31,645 bases of DNA, taken from a virus. The notes below the pieces were generated by a model. It did no database searches, was not told the DNA's origin, and worked only from the letters and a program-made list of their open reading frames with translations. The translations under genes were made by a program, and so were the position numbers. Each line of letters begins with the position of its first letter. Within the stretch, counting starts at the first letter, position 1. Shown piece by piece: positions 6,654 through 12,430 of this stretch. The stretch lies in IMG/VR virus record IMGVR_UViG_3300024346_000313, positions 1 through 31,645 of that record; one strand, 5' to 3'.

Positions 6654-7856
6654 TTATCCTATAAGTCGTTTAAATGTTTTACGTAAGGCATCTACTAATT
6701 CGTGCATCATTGCATCTGTGTGCAATGGTGTTGGTGCTATTCGTAATCTTTCTTGTCCTACAGCAACAGTAGGATAGTTGATTGGTTGTATAAAAATGTT
6801 GTAATCATTTAACAACATGTCGCTCATCTCTTTGCATAACTTTGCGTCCCTTACCATAACGGGAATAATGTGTGTACACGCAACATCAAGTACTTCTATG
6901 TTTACTTCTTTTAACATATCTTTTAACTTAGCAGTCTTAGATTGTTGTTGCTCACGTAACTCATTGTGGTCTTTTAAATACTTTATAGAGGACAAGGCAC
7001 CAGCACAAAGGACCGGGCTGGTACTAGTGGTGAATATAAATCCACTGGCTACACTGCGGATTGCGTCTATGACCATTCCGTCGCCGGCAACATAACCACC
7101 TTGTACTCCAAAAGCCTTACCCAACGTTCCGTTGATTAGATCAACTCGATCTTCCCCTATCTTTTCACAGTATCCTGCACCAGTTTCTCCATACAAGCCA
7201 ACAGCATGCACTTCATCTATATAGGTCATCGCATCATATTGTTCGGCAAGGTCACAGACACTAGAAATAGGAGAGACATCGCCATCCATGCTATACACAG
7301 ACTCGAAAACTATACATGGTATAAATCCCGCGGCGGCAACTTCTTCTAACTTCTTTTCTAAATCGCTCATATTATTATGTTGCCAAATACGTTTCTCGGC
7401 TCTACTGTTTCGAACCCCTTGGATTAACGAAGCATGATTTTTGCTGTCACTTAAGAAACATATATTTGGAATAATTTTGCTTAAGGCAATGAGTGTCCAT
7501 TCATTAGCGACATATGCACTAGTAAACAGTAATGAACTATCTTTATGATGTAGTTTAGACAGTTCGTTTTCTAGTGCAACATGATAGTGACTTGTGCCGC
7601 CAATGTTTCGCGTACCGCCAGAACCACTTCCTGTTTGGTCTAGTGCAGTATGCATTGAATCGATGACAACCTTGTGTTGTCCCATTCCTAAGTAATCGTT
7701 TGAACACCAGTTAACAATGGTTTTTATATTGTAAGGACCATACCAGATCGCTTCAGGAAACTGTCCGCGTTCACGAACGATATCATTAAAGACCCTATAA
7801 TTGCCTTCGGCTTTAAGAGTCTGTATCTTCTTTTCGAATGGTGCTAGATTTATCAT
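6654..7856 (-). CDS. hemA: 5-aminolevulinate synthase (Shemin pathway)
   Basis: 400 aa, full length. It condenses glycine with succinyl-CoA to 5-aminolevulinate, the first committed step of tetrapyrrole synthesis in Alphaproteobacteria. It is far closer to that enzyme than to related oxoamine synthases: it has [39 protein letters not shown] and [15 protein letters not shown]. The PLP lysine is K247 (K248 if the TTG at 7859 starts it, equal to Rhodobacter numbering), with the D and H of DEVH also present. The C-terminus keeps IQPINYPTV and ERLRIAPTP. There is no ribosome site; translation may be coupled to the overlapping upstream frame or start on a leaderless transcript. All key residues are intact, so it should be active. 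Confidence 0.95.
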   Translation of the reverse strand: MINLAPFEKKIQTLKAEGNYRVFNDIVRERGQFPEAIWYGPYNIKTIVNWCSNDYLGMGQHKVVIDSMHTALDQTGSGSGGTRNIGGTSHYHVALENELSKLHHKDSSLLFTSAYVANEWTLIALSKIIPNICFLSDSKNHASLIQGVRNSRAEKRIWQHNNMSDLEKKLEEVAAAGFIPCIVFESVYSMDGDVSPISSVCDLAEQYDAMTYIDEVHAVGLYGETGAGYCEKIGEDRVDLINGTLGKAFGVQGGYVAGDGMVIDAIRSVASGFIFTTSTSPVLCAGALSSIKYLKDHNELREQQQSKTAKLKDMLKEVNIEVLDVACTHIIPVMVRDAKLCKEMSDMLLNDYNIFIQPINYPTVAVGQERLRIAPTPLHTDAMMHELVDALRKTFKRLIG

Positions 7857-8010
7857 CAACTGTATTTATGTACGCACTTAACATGTCTCTATGAACTTGA
7901 TGTGTATAAGAACCACCGCTCCAATATACCGTAAACATGCCCATATCTTTAAGTTCGTTCTGTGCCGCGTTGTAATCGTCTAGCATTCGTTTAAAAAATC
8001 TTTTTAACAT
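7813..8010 (-). CDS. Hypothetical protein, 65 aa, upstream of hemA
   Basis: Small basic-to-neutral protein beginning [20 protein letters not shown], overlapping the start of hemA by 44 nt in another frame. The composition is that of a normal protein and its position suggests it couples ribosomes to hemA, which lacks its own ribosome site. Its own site is weak. Function unknown. It could also be a leader frame. Confidence 0.5.
   Translation of the reverse strand: MLKRFFKRMLDDYNAAQNELKDMGMFTVYWSGGSYTHQVHRDMLSAYINTVDDKSSTIRKEDTDS
7863..7868 (-). promoter_or_regulatory. Late-type TAAATA box directly before hemA
   Basis: Minus-strand CATAAATAC ends 6 nt before the hemA ATG. If used as a late promoter the transcript would start at or next to the start codon, giving a leaderless message. 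It lies inside the coding sequence of the upstream 65-aa frame, so it may be chance. Confidence 0.3.
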
Positions 8011-8021
8011 ACACTTACTTA

Positions 8022-8029
8022 TATAAATA
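8022..8029 (+). promoter_or_regulatory. T4-type late promoter TATAAATA
   Basis: Exact TATAAATA 19 nt upstream of the ATG at 8049, leaving room for a short leader with an AGGAG ribosome site. The best match to the T4 late consensus on the plus strand of this window. Confidence 0.75.
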
Positions 8030-8048
8030 CTAGCACAGGAGCATTAAC

Positions 8049-8315
8049 ATGAGAGCAACAGACATAGTTAGAATGACATTAGATTTAATTGACATGGCTG
8101 ACAAACCGGAACCTAAAATAGAAATCCAAGTAGCAACAGATGAGCCTGAGGAAGAACAGCGTTTCGCAAGTGTATTTAAAATGCTCCAAGCAAGAGGGCC
8201 AGGCGAGTATGCAAACTCACCTAATGAAGTTGTAGCAGATATAGATGATATTACTGGAGCAGTTAGAGGTGAACCTCAAGATGCAAGAGTAAAAGATCCA
8301 AGAGGAAATTTATAA
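8049..8315 (+). CDS. Hypothetical late protein, 88 aa
   Basis: Acidic protein; the first 18 residues (MRATDIVRMTLDLIDMAD) form an amphipathic helix, followed by a disordered-looking acidic region. AGGAG ribosome site. It overlaps the next gene as TAATG and shares the late promoter at 8022, so it is probably a virion or assembly protein. Family not named. Confidence 0.65.
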   Translation: MRATDIVRMTLDLIDMADKPEPKIEIQVATDEPEEEQRFASVFKMLQARGPGEYANSPNEVVADIDDITGAVRGEPQDARVKDPRGNL

Positions 8316-8587
8316 TGGCCGCGAACGGAATATCAACACAAACACTAAAAAGAACTAGACAAGATCAAAAACTTGCACTAGCACTAGCAAAGCGTGAAGG
8401 CAAAACAGTTGCCGCTGATGGAACTATTAGTGGTGCAACAGATACAAATGCTAATTCATATAGAGCAAGAAACACTCTTACAGTAAGTCAATTACCTACT
8501 AGGTACAATGCTTCAAGCAACACAGGTGCATTGGTTAACAATGCTAACAGTGGTGGACTTGTAACAGGTCGTCCTTGGACAGCATAA
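8315..8587 (+). CDS. Putative virion protein, 90 aa
   Basis: Starts MAANGISTQTLKRTRQDQKL, then a low-complexity middle, then a QLPTRY motif and a C-terminal NSGGLVTGRPW. This N- and C-terminal pattern is one I recall from small virion proteins of marine T4-like phages. It is coupled to the gene before it. Followed by two hairpins that probably end the unit. Exact virion location unknown. Confidence 0.6.
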   Translation: MAANGISTQTLKRTRQDQKLALALAKREGKTVAADGTISGATDTNANSYRARNTLTVSQLPTRYNASSNTGALVNNANSGGLVTGRPWTA

Positions 8588-8593
8588 AAGATT

Positions 8594-8623
8594 AACCCCT
8601 ACGCTATTTCTAACGCAGGGGTT
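8594..8623 (+). terminator. Hairpin after virion gene pair
   Basis: AACCCCT (8594-8600) pairs with AGGGGTT (8617-8623), 7 bp, with a 16-nt loop that can add two more pairs. There is no U-run directly after it, so it may be a partial terminator or an RNA-stabilising stem. Confidence 0.4.
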
Positions 8624-8645
8624 GCTGTCTCATTACTTGTTACTT

Positions 8646-8670
8646 CAAGGCTATGCCTTGTTGTTTTATT
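8646..8670 (+). terminator. Terminator between convergent genes
   Basis: CAAGGC (8646-8651), TAT loop, GCCTTG (8655-8660), followed by TTGTTTTATT. Lies between the rightward unit and the convergent gene ending at 8669. Confidence 0.55.
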
Positions 8671-8989
8671 ACTTACTAGGTTTACCGTTTACAAAATCGT
8701 AAAACTTCTCAGCCGCTTCTAATACAGCATCTGAACCTGGTACTTCGGGCATTGTAATAGTTGTTACAACTTCGCCGGTGTCCTGATCACGCTTTACAGT
8801 TTGTTCCCAACCTGCAAACTTTGCGTTATAATCATTCCAGATATTATTCTGTGCCATCTCTAGCACTTTGGTACGAATTTCGTAACCGTTTTTATTTGTT
8901 GTGATTTTTGGCATTGCGGCTTTAAACATTTCAGCAACTTCCTGTGTTTGTTTAAAGATGGCTTCGCCGTATTTTGTATCTACTGACAT
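8669..8989 (-). CDS. Hypothetical protein, 106 aa, phage-conserved type
   Basis: Helical N-terminal half, then NGYEIRTKVLEMAQNNIW (about 33-50), a WEQTVKRDQDTGEVVTT segment and a C-terminal helix. I recall this general pattern as a conserved unknown protein of marine myophages, but no function is known. Served by its own leftward promoter at 9025-9053, a CA-rich leader and a GGAG ribosome site. Single-gene unit ending at the terminator at 8646. Confidence 0.65.
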   Translation of the reverse strand: MSVDTKYGEAIFKQTQEVAEMFKAAMPKITTNKNGYEIRTKVLEMAQNNIWNDYNAKFAGWEQTVKRDQDTGEVVTTITMPEVPGSDAVLEAAEKFYDFVNGKPSK

Positions 8990-9024
8990 AATAATCTCCT
9001 TGTGTGTATGTGTGTAGTGCTATT

Positions 9025-9053
9025 ATAATAGCATTGTATTTAGTAATTGTCAA
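9025..9053 (-). promoter_or_regulatory. Leftward sigma70-type promoter
   Basis: Minus strand TTGACA (9053-9048), 17-nt spacer, TATTAT (9030-9025) with TGC in front. Followed by a leader with ACACACATACACACA just before the ribosome site, as in other leftward units here. Confidence 0.8.
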
Positions 9054-9118
9054 GAAAGAATCTACATTTTAGGCACCTTAGACCAAATATGCTAGTTTAA
9101 CTTTCAATTTATAGGCTC

Positions 9119-9124
9119 TAAATA
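9119..9124 (+). promoter_or_regulatory. T4-type late promoter box
   Basis: CTAAATAA about 45 nt upstream of the ATG at 9169. The leader holds a short hairpin, CTGAC paired with GTCAG. Confidence 0.5.
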
Positions 9125-9168
9125 ACTTACTGACTGCAATTGGTCAGCAATTAGAAAGGAGATCCACT

Positions 9169-9402
9169 ATGGAAATCTTAACAAAAGTAAAAGGATGGGC
9201 GGGCGCTCTAACTGAAGTAGGTGTAAGTCTACTATCATTAGGTATTATTTTAGAAGTGTTATTTAACGGACAAAATATTCCATTCTGGCCAAACATCAAT
9301 ATCATTGGAAACATACAAGATATTGTTGCTGGCTTTTCAGCACAAGGACTAGTAGGTCTAGTTGCTATCTGGGTTCTATATTCAATCTATAATAACAAGT
9401 AA
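9169..9402 (+). CDS. Small two-helix membrane protein, 77 aa
   Basis: AGGAG ribosome site. Two hydrophobic segments (about 14-32 and 57-72) flank a short FWPNINIIGNI loop. I recall close relatives as conserved small membrane proteins in marine T4-like phages, of unknown role; a holin-like or membrane-remodelling function is possible. It has its own late box and a strong terminator, so it is a single-gene late unit. Confidence 0.7.
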   Translation: MEILTKVKGWAGALTEVGVSLLSLGIILEVLFNGQNIPFWPNINIIGNIQDIVAGFSAQGLVGLVAIWVLYSIYNNK

Positions 9403-9425
9403 GACTTAGAACTCTTTAACAAGAG

Positions 9426-9465
9426 TGACAGAGCCATCTTGGCGGGCGGCTCTGTCATTTTTTTA
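9426..9465 (+). terminator. Strong rho-independent terminator
   Basis: TGACAGAGCC (9426-9435) pairs perfectly with GGCTCTGTCA (9448-9457), 10 bp, 12-nt loop, followed by a run of seven or more T. Ends the rightward 77-aa unit; the stop codon of the convergent 53-aa gene lies in its T-run. Confidence 0.92.
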
Positions 9466-9624
9466 TTTCTCTAATCCTAAACAAGGAATAAGAATAGATT
9501 GTTTACAGTTATCTGGATAAGCAATCGCTGATCCAAGGATAGGCAGACCAACCATACCAATAATGATAATCAAGAACGCCCAACCTAAACCTTTAGTTGT
9601 GCAATATTGTGTTTGTTCGCTCAT
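9463..9624 (-). CDS. Small membrane protein, 53 aa, paired with pseudoazurin
   Basis: The ATG overlaps the pseudoazurin stop as ATGA, so it is translationally coupled. One hydrophobic segment (about 15-35) with a polar N-terminus (MSEQTQYCTTKG) and a C-terminal tail with two Cys (about residues 40 and 48) that may lie in the periplasm and form a disulfide. A partner or anchor for the copper protein is an inference from position only. Confidence 0.65.
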   Translation of the reverse strand: MSEQTQYCTTKGLGWAFLIIIIGMVGLPILGSAIAYPDNCKQSILIPCLGLEK

Positions 9625-10052
9625 AGATCAGCCAACAATGCTTTTAGTTTTTTCTTTGACTTGCCTTTTACTTTAGCGTCTTTGATAGCGTCAACACCTT
9701 CTTGTGTCAAATCACCTACAACAACAATAGCAATCATGCCCATGCTCTTATGTGGTGAACATTGATACAAGTAAACGCCCGGCGTGTCAAATGTATATGT
9801 ATATTCTTTTGATAGTTTTGATTTCTTTGGTGCTTTCCAACCATCTGGTCCTGCAATGAATTCTACATTGTGACCTTTCTGTGTTGGCAACCATGTGATC
9901 GAATCTCCAACTTCAATAGTTGAGATGTCTTCACTGTATACCATTTTAGCGCCATCGTCACGCTTGTTCAACATGTCAACGGAAATATCTGCGGCTAGTG
10001 CCGGAGTTGATAGTAGACCCATGAGGGCTACTGTAGATAGTAAATTCTTCAT
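9621..10052 (-). CDS. Pseudoazurin-like type I copper protein
   Basis: 143 aa from the ATG at 10052, where GGAAAC gives a ribosome site; a longer frame to 10109 is not needed. Residues 1-20 are a signal peptide ending ALA. The mature part follows pseudoazurin: a VDMLNKRDDGAKMVYS start, EVGDSITWLP, KGHNVEF and CSPHKSMGM. The four copper ligands are H61, C98, H101 and M106, with the same spacing as H40, C78, H81 and M86 of mature pseudoazurin. The lysine-rich tail of about 25 residues extends past the copper domain. In bacteria it carries electrons in the periplasm to nitrite or other reductases. Has its own sigma70-type promoter. Confidence 0.9.
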   Translation of the reverse strand: MKNLLSTVALMGLLSTPALAADISVDMLNKRDDGAKMVYSEDISTIEVGDSITWLPTQKGHNVEFIAGPDGWKAPKKSKLSKEYTYTFDTPGVYLYQCSPHKSMGMIAIVVVGDLTQEGVDAIKDAKVKGKSKKKLKALLADL

Positions 10053-10099
10053 GTGTGTTTCCTTTGTGTATATGTGTAGTATGCTATTAGCATGTATAA

Positions 10100-10128
10100 T
10101 ATATAGCACGGATCAACCCAAGGGTCAA
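10100..10128 (-). promoter_or_regulatory. Leftward promoter of the pseudoazurin unit
   Basis: Minus strand TTGACC (10128-10123), 17-nt spacer, TATATA (10105-10100), with TGC before the -10. The leader then has a small ATGCT/AGCAT hairpin and ACACATATACACA ahead of the ribosome site. Confidence 0.7.
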
Positions 10129-10160
10129 CCCGTATTATATGTGTGTGCTAATTTGTAGCA

Positions 10161-10187
10161 GGGTGTGGCTTACTTGCCACCCTTTTT
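10161..10187 (+). terminator. Possible rightward terminator
   Basis: GGGTGTGGC and GCCACCC can form a 7-bp stem with a 2-nt bulge and a TTACTT loop, followed by TTTTT. The U-run is on the plus-strand transcript, antisense to the leftward DUF1127 unit. Confidence 0.4.
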
Positions 10188-10232
10188 CTTTTCGCCCTTA
10201 GGCTTGACGTATGTATGATCTGGATCAATCAT
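10170..10232 (-). CDS. Possible 20-aa basic peptide
   Basis: ATG overlapping the stop of the 44-aa gene (ATGA). Encodes MIDPDHTYVKPKGEKKKGGK, a short basic peptide ending in the stem of the hairpin at 10161. Coupling makes translation possible; it may be only a read-on frame. Confidence 0.3.
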   Translation of the reverse strand: MIDPDHTYVKPKGEKKKGGK

Positions 10233-10363
10233 GATGTCTTGTACATATTATGTTTGAACTCAGAAATGTCATTGGCTGCTTTGTAGTAACCGCTTTGACG
10301 CAGTTGGTGAATGGCCATACAGTATGAACGGTATTCCATTGCTTTGATAAATCTCTTAAACAT
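10229..10363 (-). CDS. Small protein, 44 aa, in DUF1127 operon
   Basis: Start at 10363 coupled to the upstream stop as TAATG. The segment QLRQSGYYKAANDISEFK resembles the C-terminal ELSRQGYHKEAKALMLES of the neighbouring 66-aa protein, so the two may share the short helix found after DUF1127 in some alphaproteobacterial proteins. Function unknown. Confidence 0.5.
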   Translation of the reverse strand: MFKRFIKAMEYRSYCMAIHQLRQSGYYKAANDISEFKHNMYKTS

Positions 10364-10563
10364 TATTTGCTCTCCAACATAAGTGCTTTGGCTTCTTTGT
10401 GATAGCCTTGACGAGATAGTTCAGCGGCCGCTCTTGCTCTGCCTGCTGATTCTCCAAAAGCCCATAGTGCCATTGCAAATGCTACTAGATATTTGCCAAG
10501 TGTTTTAATAAACTTTGGTGCTTCTACTGGTGTGTTTCCCACCACTTCCATTGATTCTTGCAT
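10363..10563 (-). CDS. Small membrane-associated protein, 66 aa
   Basis: Start at 10563 (MQESMEVVGNTPVEAPKFIK) overlapping the DUF1127 stop as TAATG. One hydrophobic stretch (about 24-40, YLVAFAMALWAFG) is followed by a basic ARAAAELSRQGYHKEAK helix similar to that of the 44-aa gene. Probably a membrane-bound small protein; no named family. Confidence 0.6.
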   Translation of the reverse strand: MQESMEVVGNTPVEAPKFIKTLGKYLVAFAMALWAFGESAGRARAAAELSRQGYHKEAKALMLESK

Positions 10564-10823
10564 TATACCCAACCTCTCAAGTTGCTGTTTGCTTCTACAG
10601 CCTCGCCACGGAGTGCTCTTGGATATGAAGTATGTGCAATATGCCAAATCTCTCCACGACAAATACCAATGTCGTCTAACTCACGAGATGATAGACTTGA
10701 TAATGCTTTGTATGTTTGTTTGATGTTTCTGCGTCTTTTTAATTCAGCACCTAAGTTTTTAAATGCGTTCGCAATGTGTGTAAGTCCGACTATTTCGAAC
10801 GTGTTTGCTACTATTGTAGTCAT
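10563..10823 (-). CDS. DUF1127-domain protein, 86 aa
   Basis: Start at the ATG at 10823 with GGAAA upstream. Residues about 28-66 carry the DUF1127 pattern: RRRNIKQTYKALSSLSSREL, then DDIGICRGEI. DUF1127 proteins are small, arginine-rich and abundant in Alphaproteobacteria; some bind RNA and affect sRNA maturation and turnover or phosphate and carbon metabolism. Here it leads a leftward operon of three to four small genes with its own promoter. A phage copy could alter host RNA turnover; that is inference. Confidence 0.8.
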   Translation of the reverse strand: MTTIVANTFEIVGLTHIANAFKNLGAELKRRRNIKQTYKALSSLSSRELDDIGICRGEIWHIAHTSYPRALRGEAVEANSNLRGWV

Positions 10824-10878
10824 TTTTTCCGTTTCCTTCGTATATGTATATGTGTGATGTTGTCTCGCAACATGTATA

Positions 10879-10907
10879 TATTTAACATGTAACGAGACGT
10901 TTTTCAA
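10879..10907 (-). promoter_or_regulatory. Leftward promoter of the DUF1127 operon
   Basis: Minus strand TTGAAA (10907-10902), 17-nt spacer, TAAATA (10884-10879), with TGT before the -10. The early transcribed part can fold ATGTTG-CGAGA-CAACAT and is followed by CACACATATACATATAC. Confidence 0.6.
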
Positions 10908-10959
10908 GTGCAAATGCCGCAAAGACGCTATGCGCCTATTGCATACCTACTTGCATACC

Positions 10960-11148
10960 TTAAACTATGTTGCGCCTGTCGAGGGTATCTCCACGTAGCA
11001 TACAGTCTAAGACGTATGCTTGATCACCTTTGCTAAATTCTGTTTTAACATAAGTTTCAAGGTTAGAATTGATCTGCATCAATCCTGTTTTTCTTGGTAG
11101 TCTGACCGCAGTCATTACACTACCAAGCATGTCTGCTATAGTTTTCAT
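10960..11148 (-). CDS. Hypothetical protein, 62 aa
   Basis: Start at the ATG at 11148 (MKTIADMLGSVMTAVRLPRK) with GGAG 6 nt upstream. N-terminal helix, basic middle, C-terminal AYVLDCMLRGDTLDRRNIV. It sits upstream of the DUF1127 operon but is separated from it by that operon's promoter. Its leader is about 90 nt and structured. Function unknown. Confidence 0.6.
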   Translation of the reverse strand: MKTIADMLGSVMTAVRLPRKTGLMQINSNLETYVKTEFSKGDQAYVLDCMLRGDTLDRRNIV

Positions 11149-11268
11149 TGTTTTCTCCAATATGTAATGATGCTTTATAAGGCGAGCGCCACGTGTCTTT
11201 TCACGTTTGTCAGGTCGGAGGTGTGAATAACTTCTCTTTTCTGGCCAGTCTATTTATCAATAAATCAC
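11149..11268 (-). promoter_or_regulatory. Long leader of the 62-aa gene with hairpins
   Basis: Holds ACGTG-TCTTTT-CACGT (plus-strand reading 11191-11206) and the palindrome GGCGAGCGCC (11181-11190). A late-type TAAATA box is on the minus strand at 11256-11251. No good sigma70 -35/-10 pair was found, so this gene may be late. Confidence 0.35.
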
Positions 11269-11301
11269 TTGACACGGTTATAATTGATGTTACACTAAAT
11301 A
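11269..11301 (+). promoter_or_regulatory. Composite promoter of the phosphate permease
   Basis: TTGACA (11269-11274), 16-nt spacer, TACACT (11291-11296) with TGT before the -10, overlapped by a late-type TAAATA at 11296-11301. The gene could be expressed early by the host polymerase and again late. Confidence 0.65.
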
Positions 11302-11305
11302 ATCA

Positions 11306-11355
11306 GAAGGCAACGTCGAGCCTTCCTTTAACGTGAGCGACGGGGTAAAGCCGTC
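11306..11355 (+). promoter_or_regulatory. Structured leader with possible pseudoknot switch
   Basis: Stem 1: GAAGGC (11306-11311) with GCCTTC (11320-11325), loop of 8. Loop bases CGTCG (11314-11318) are complementary to CGACG (11338-11342), giving an H-type pseudoknot. The same downstream bases can instead form stem 2, GACGG (11339-11343) with CCGTC (11351-11355). The two pairings exclude each other. The AGGAG ribosome site follows at about 11362. No known riboswitch class recognised. Confidence 0.5.
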
Positions 11356-11372
11356 AAGCAGAGGAGAAGACA

Positions 11373-12332
11373 ATGGACGCACTCACCACATGGAGCCTAA
11401 TTGGGTTCCTATTCGCTGCCTATGCAGTAATAGCAAATGATTCAGTACAAACTCTCGGTACATGGATGGCATCAAACAATGAGAGATTCAACTATAAAAT
11501 ATTATGGGGAGCCGCAAGTGCAGTGTTACTTGTAACCTTATGGTATGGCTGGTATGTAAACGGCGGTGACATTAGTTACGGCAGACTAAACAAAATTCCA
11601 TGGCAAGAGGTACAATGGTATCATGCTATGGCACCGGGCATACTTGTTATACTAACACGCTTTGGTGTACCTGTATCAACTTCCTTTCTAGTACTAAGTG
11701 CTTTCGCAAGTACATTTGTATTAGAGAAGATGCTTATGAAATCAATAATGGGCTACGGCATTGCGGCAATGTTCGCATACTTTGCTTGGTACTTTATTAG
11801 TAGAGTAATGGACGAAACAGCACCAGTCAAAGAAGAACATAAGGACTATTGGCGTGTTGCACAGTGGGTAGCAACAGGCGGCTTGTGGTGGACATGGCTG
11901 AGTCATGACATGGCTAACATTGCAGTGTTCCTTCCACGTGAAGTTCCGCTGGACCTAATGTTCCTAGTTAGCGTAGTATTTGTTATTGGCTTGTTCTTTA
12001 TGTTTAGAGAACGTGGAGGCAAGATACAAAATATTGTACTAGAAAAGCACAACACAAGATATGTGCGTAGTGCTACACTAATTGATTTATTCTATTGGTT
12101 GTGTTTGTACTTCTTCAAAGAACTAAACGATATACCTATGTCAACTACTTGGGTGTTCGTTGGTATGCTTGCAGGACGTGAACTTGCTATTGCATCGTTT
12201 ACAGGCAAGATGAAGTTCAAGAGTGTGTTTCCTTTGGTAGCACGAGACTTCCAGAAGATGATGATAGGACTAGGTGCATCAGTAGCCATTGTGCTAATGA
12301 TACATTATATATTAGTACCAAACGGTTATTAA
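11373..12332 (+). CDS. PiT-family (PHO4-like) phosphate permease
   Basis: 319 aa with eight or more hydrophobic segments. PiT transporters contain two inverted halves, each with a GxND motif and a PVST motif. Here the first half has IANDSVQTLGTW (D23) and GVPVSTSF (98-105); the second has LSHDMANIAVFLPRE (D179) and IPMSTTWVF (254-262). It therefore probably imports inorganic phosphate across the inner membrane, coupled to H+ or Na+. Shorter than typical PitA (about 500 aa), mainly from a smaller central loop. Single-gene unit with its own promoter, structured leader and terminator. Substrate is inferred from the family. Confidence 0.82.
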   Translation: MDALTTWSLIGFLFAAYAVIANDSVQTLGTWMASNNERFNYKILWGAASAVLLVTLWYGWYVNGGDISYGRLNKIPWQEVQWYHAMAPGILVILTRFGVPVSTSFLVLSAFASTFVLEKMLMKSIMGYGIAAMFAYFAWYFISRVMDETAPVKEEHKDYWRVAQWVATGGLWWTWLSHDMANIAVFLPREVPLDLMFLVSVVFVIGLFFMFRERGGKIQNIVLEKHNTRYVRSATLIDLFYWLCLYFFKELNDIPMSTTWVFVGMLAGRELAIASFTGKMKFKSVFPLVARDFQKMMIGLGASVAIVLMIHYILVPNGY

Positions 12333-12337
12333 TATTG

Positions 12338-12367
12338 AAAGGGTTGTGTTCGACGACACAACCTTTT
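12338..12367 (+). terminator. Terminator after phosphate permease
   Basis: AAAGGGTTGTGT (12338-12349) pairs with ACACAACCTTTT (12356-12367), 12 bp with one G-U, loop of 6. The next promoter's -35 starts 4 nt later. Confidence 0.8.
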
Positions 12368-12370
12368 CTC

Positions 12371-12398
12371 TTGACATATATAGTAGTGATGCTATAAT
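12371..12398 (+). promoter_or_regulatory. Consensus sigma70 promoter
   Basis: TTGACA (12371-12376), 16-nt spacer, TATAAT (12393-12398), with TGC before the -10. Drives the dehydrogenase-like gene and prs. Confidence 0.9.
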
Positions 12399-12430
12399 TA
12401 GTTTATACATTGTACAAATGGAGACTACTG

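Noticed and set aside
6654-7856. 8-amino-7-oxononanoate synthase or glycine C-acetyltransferase
   Set aside because: The motifs around the N-terminus, the GTRNI region and the C-terminal IQPINYPTV segment match 5-aminolevulinate synthase in place and spacing.
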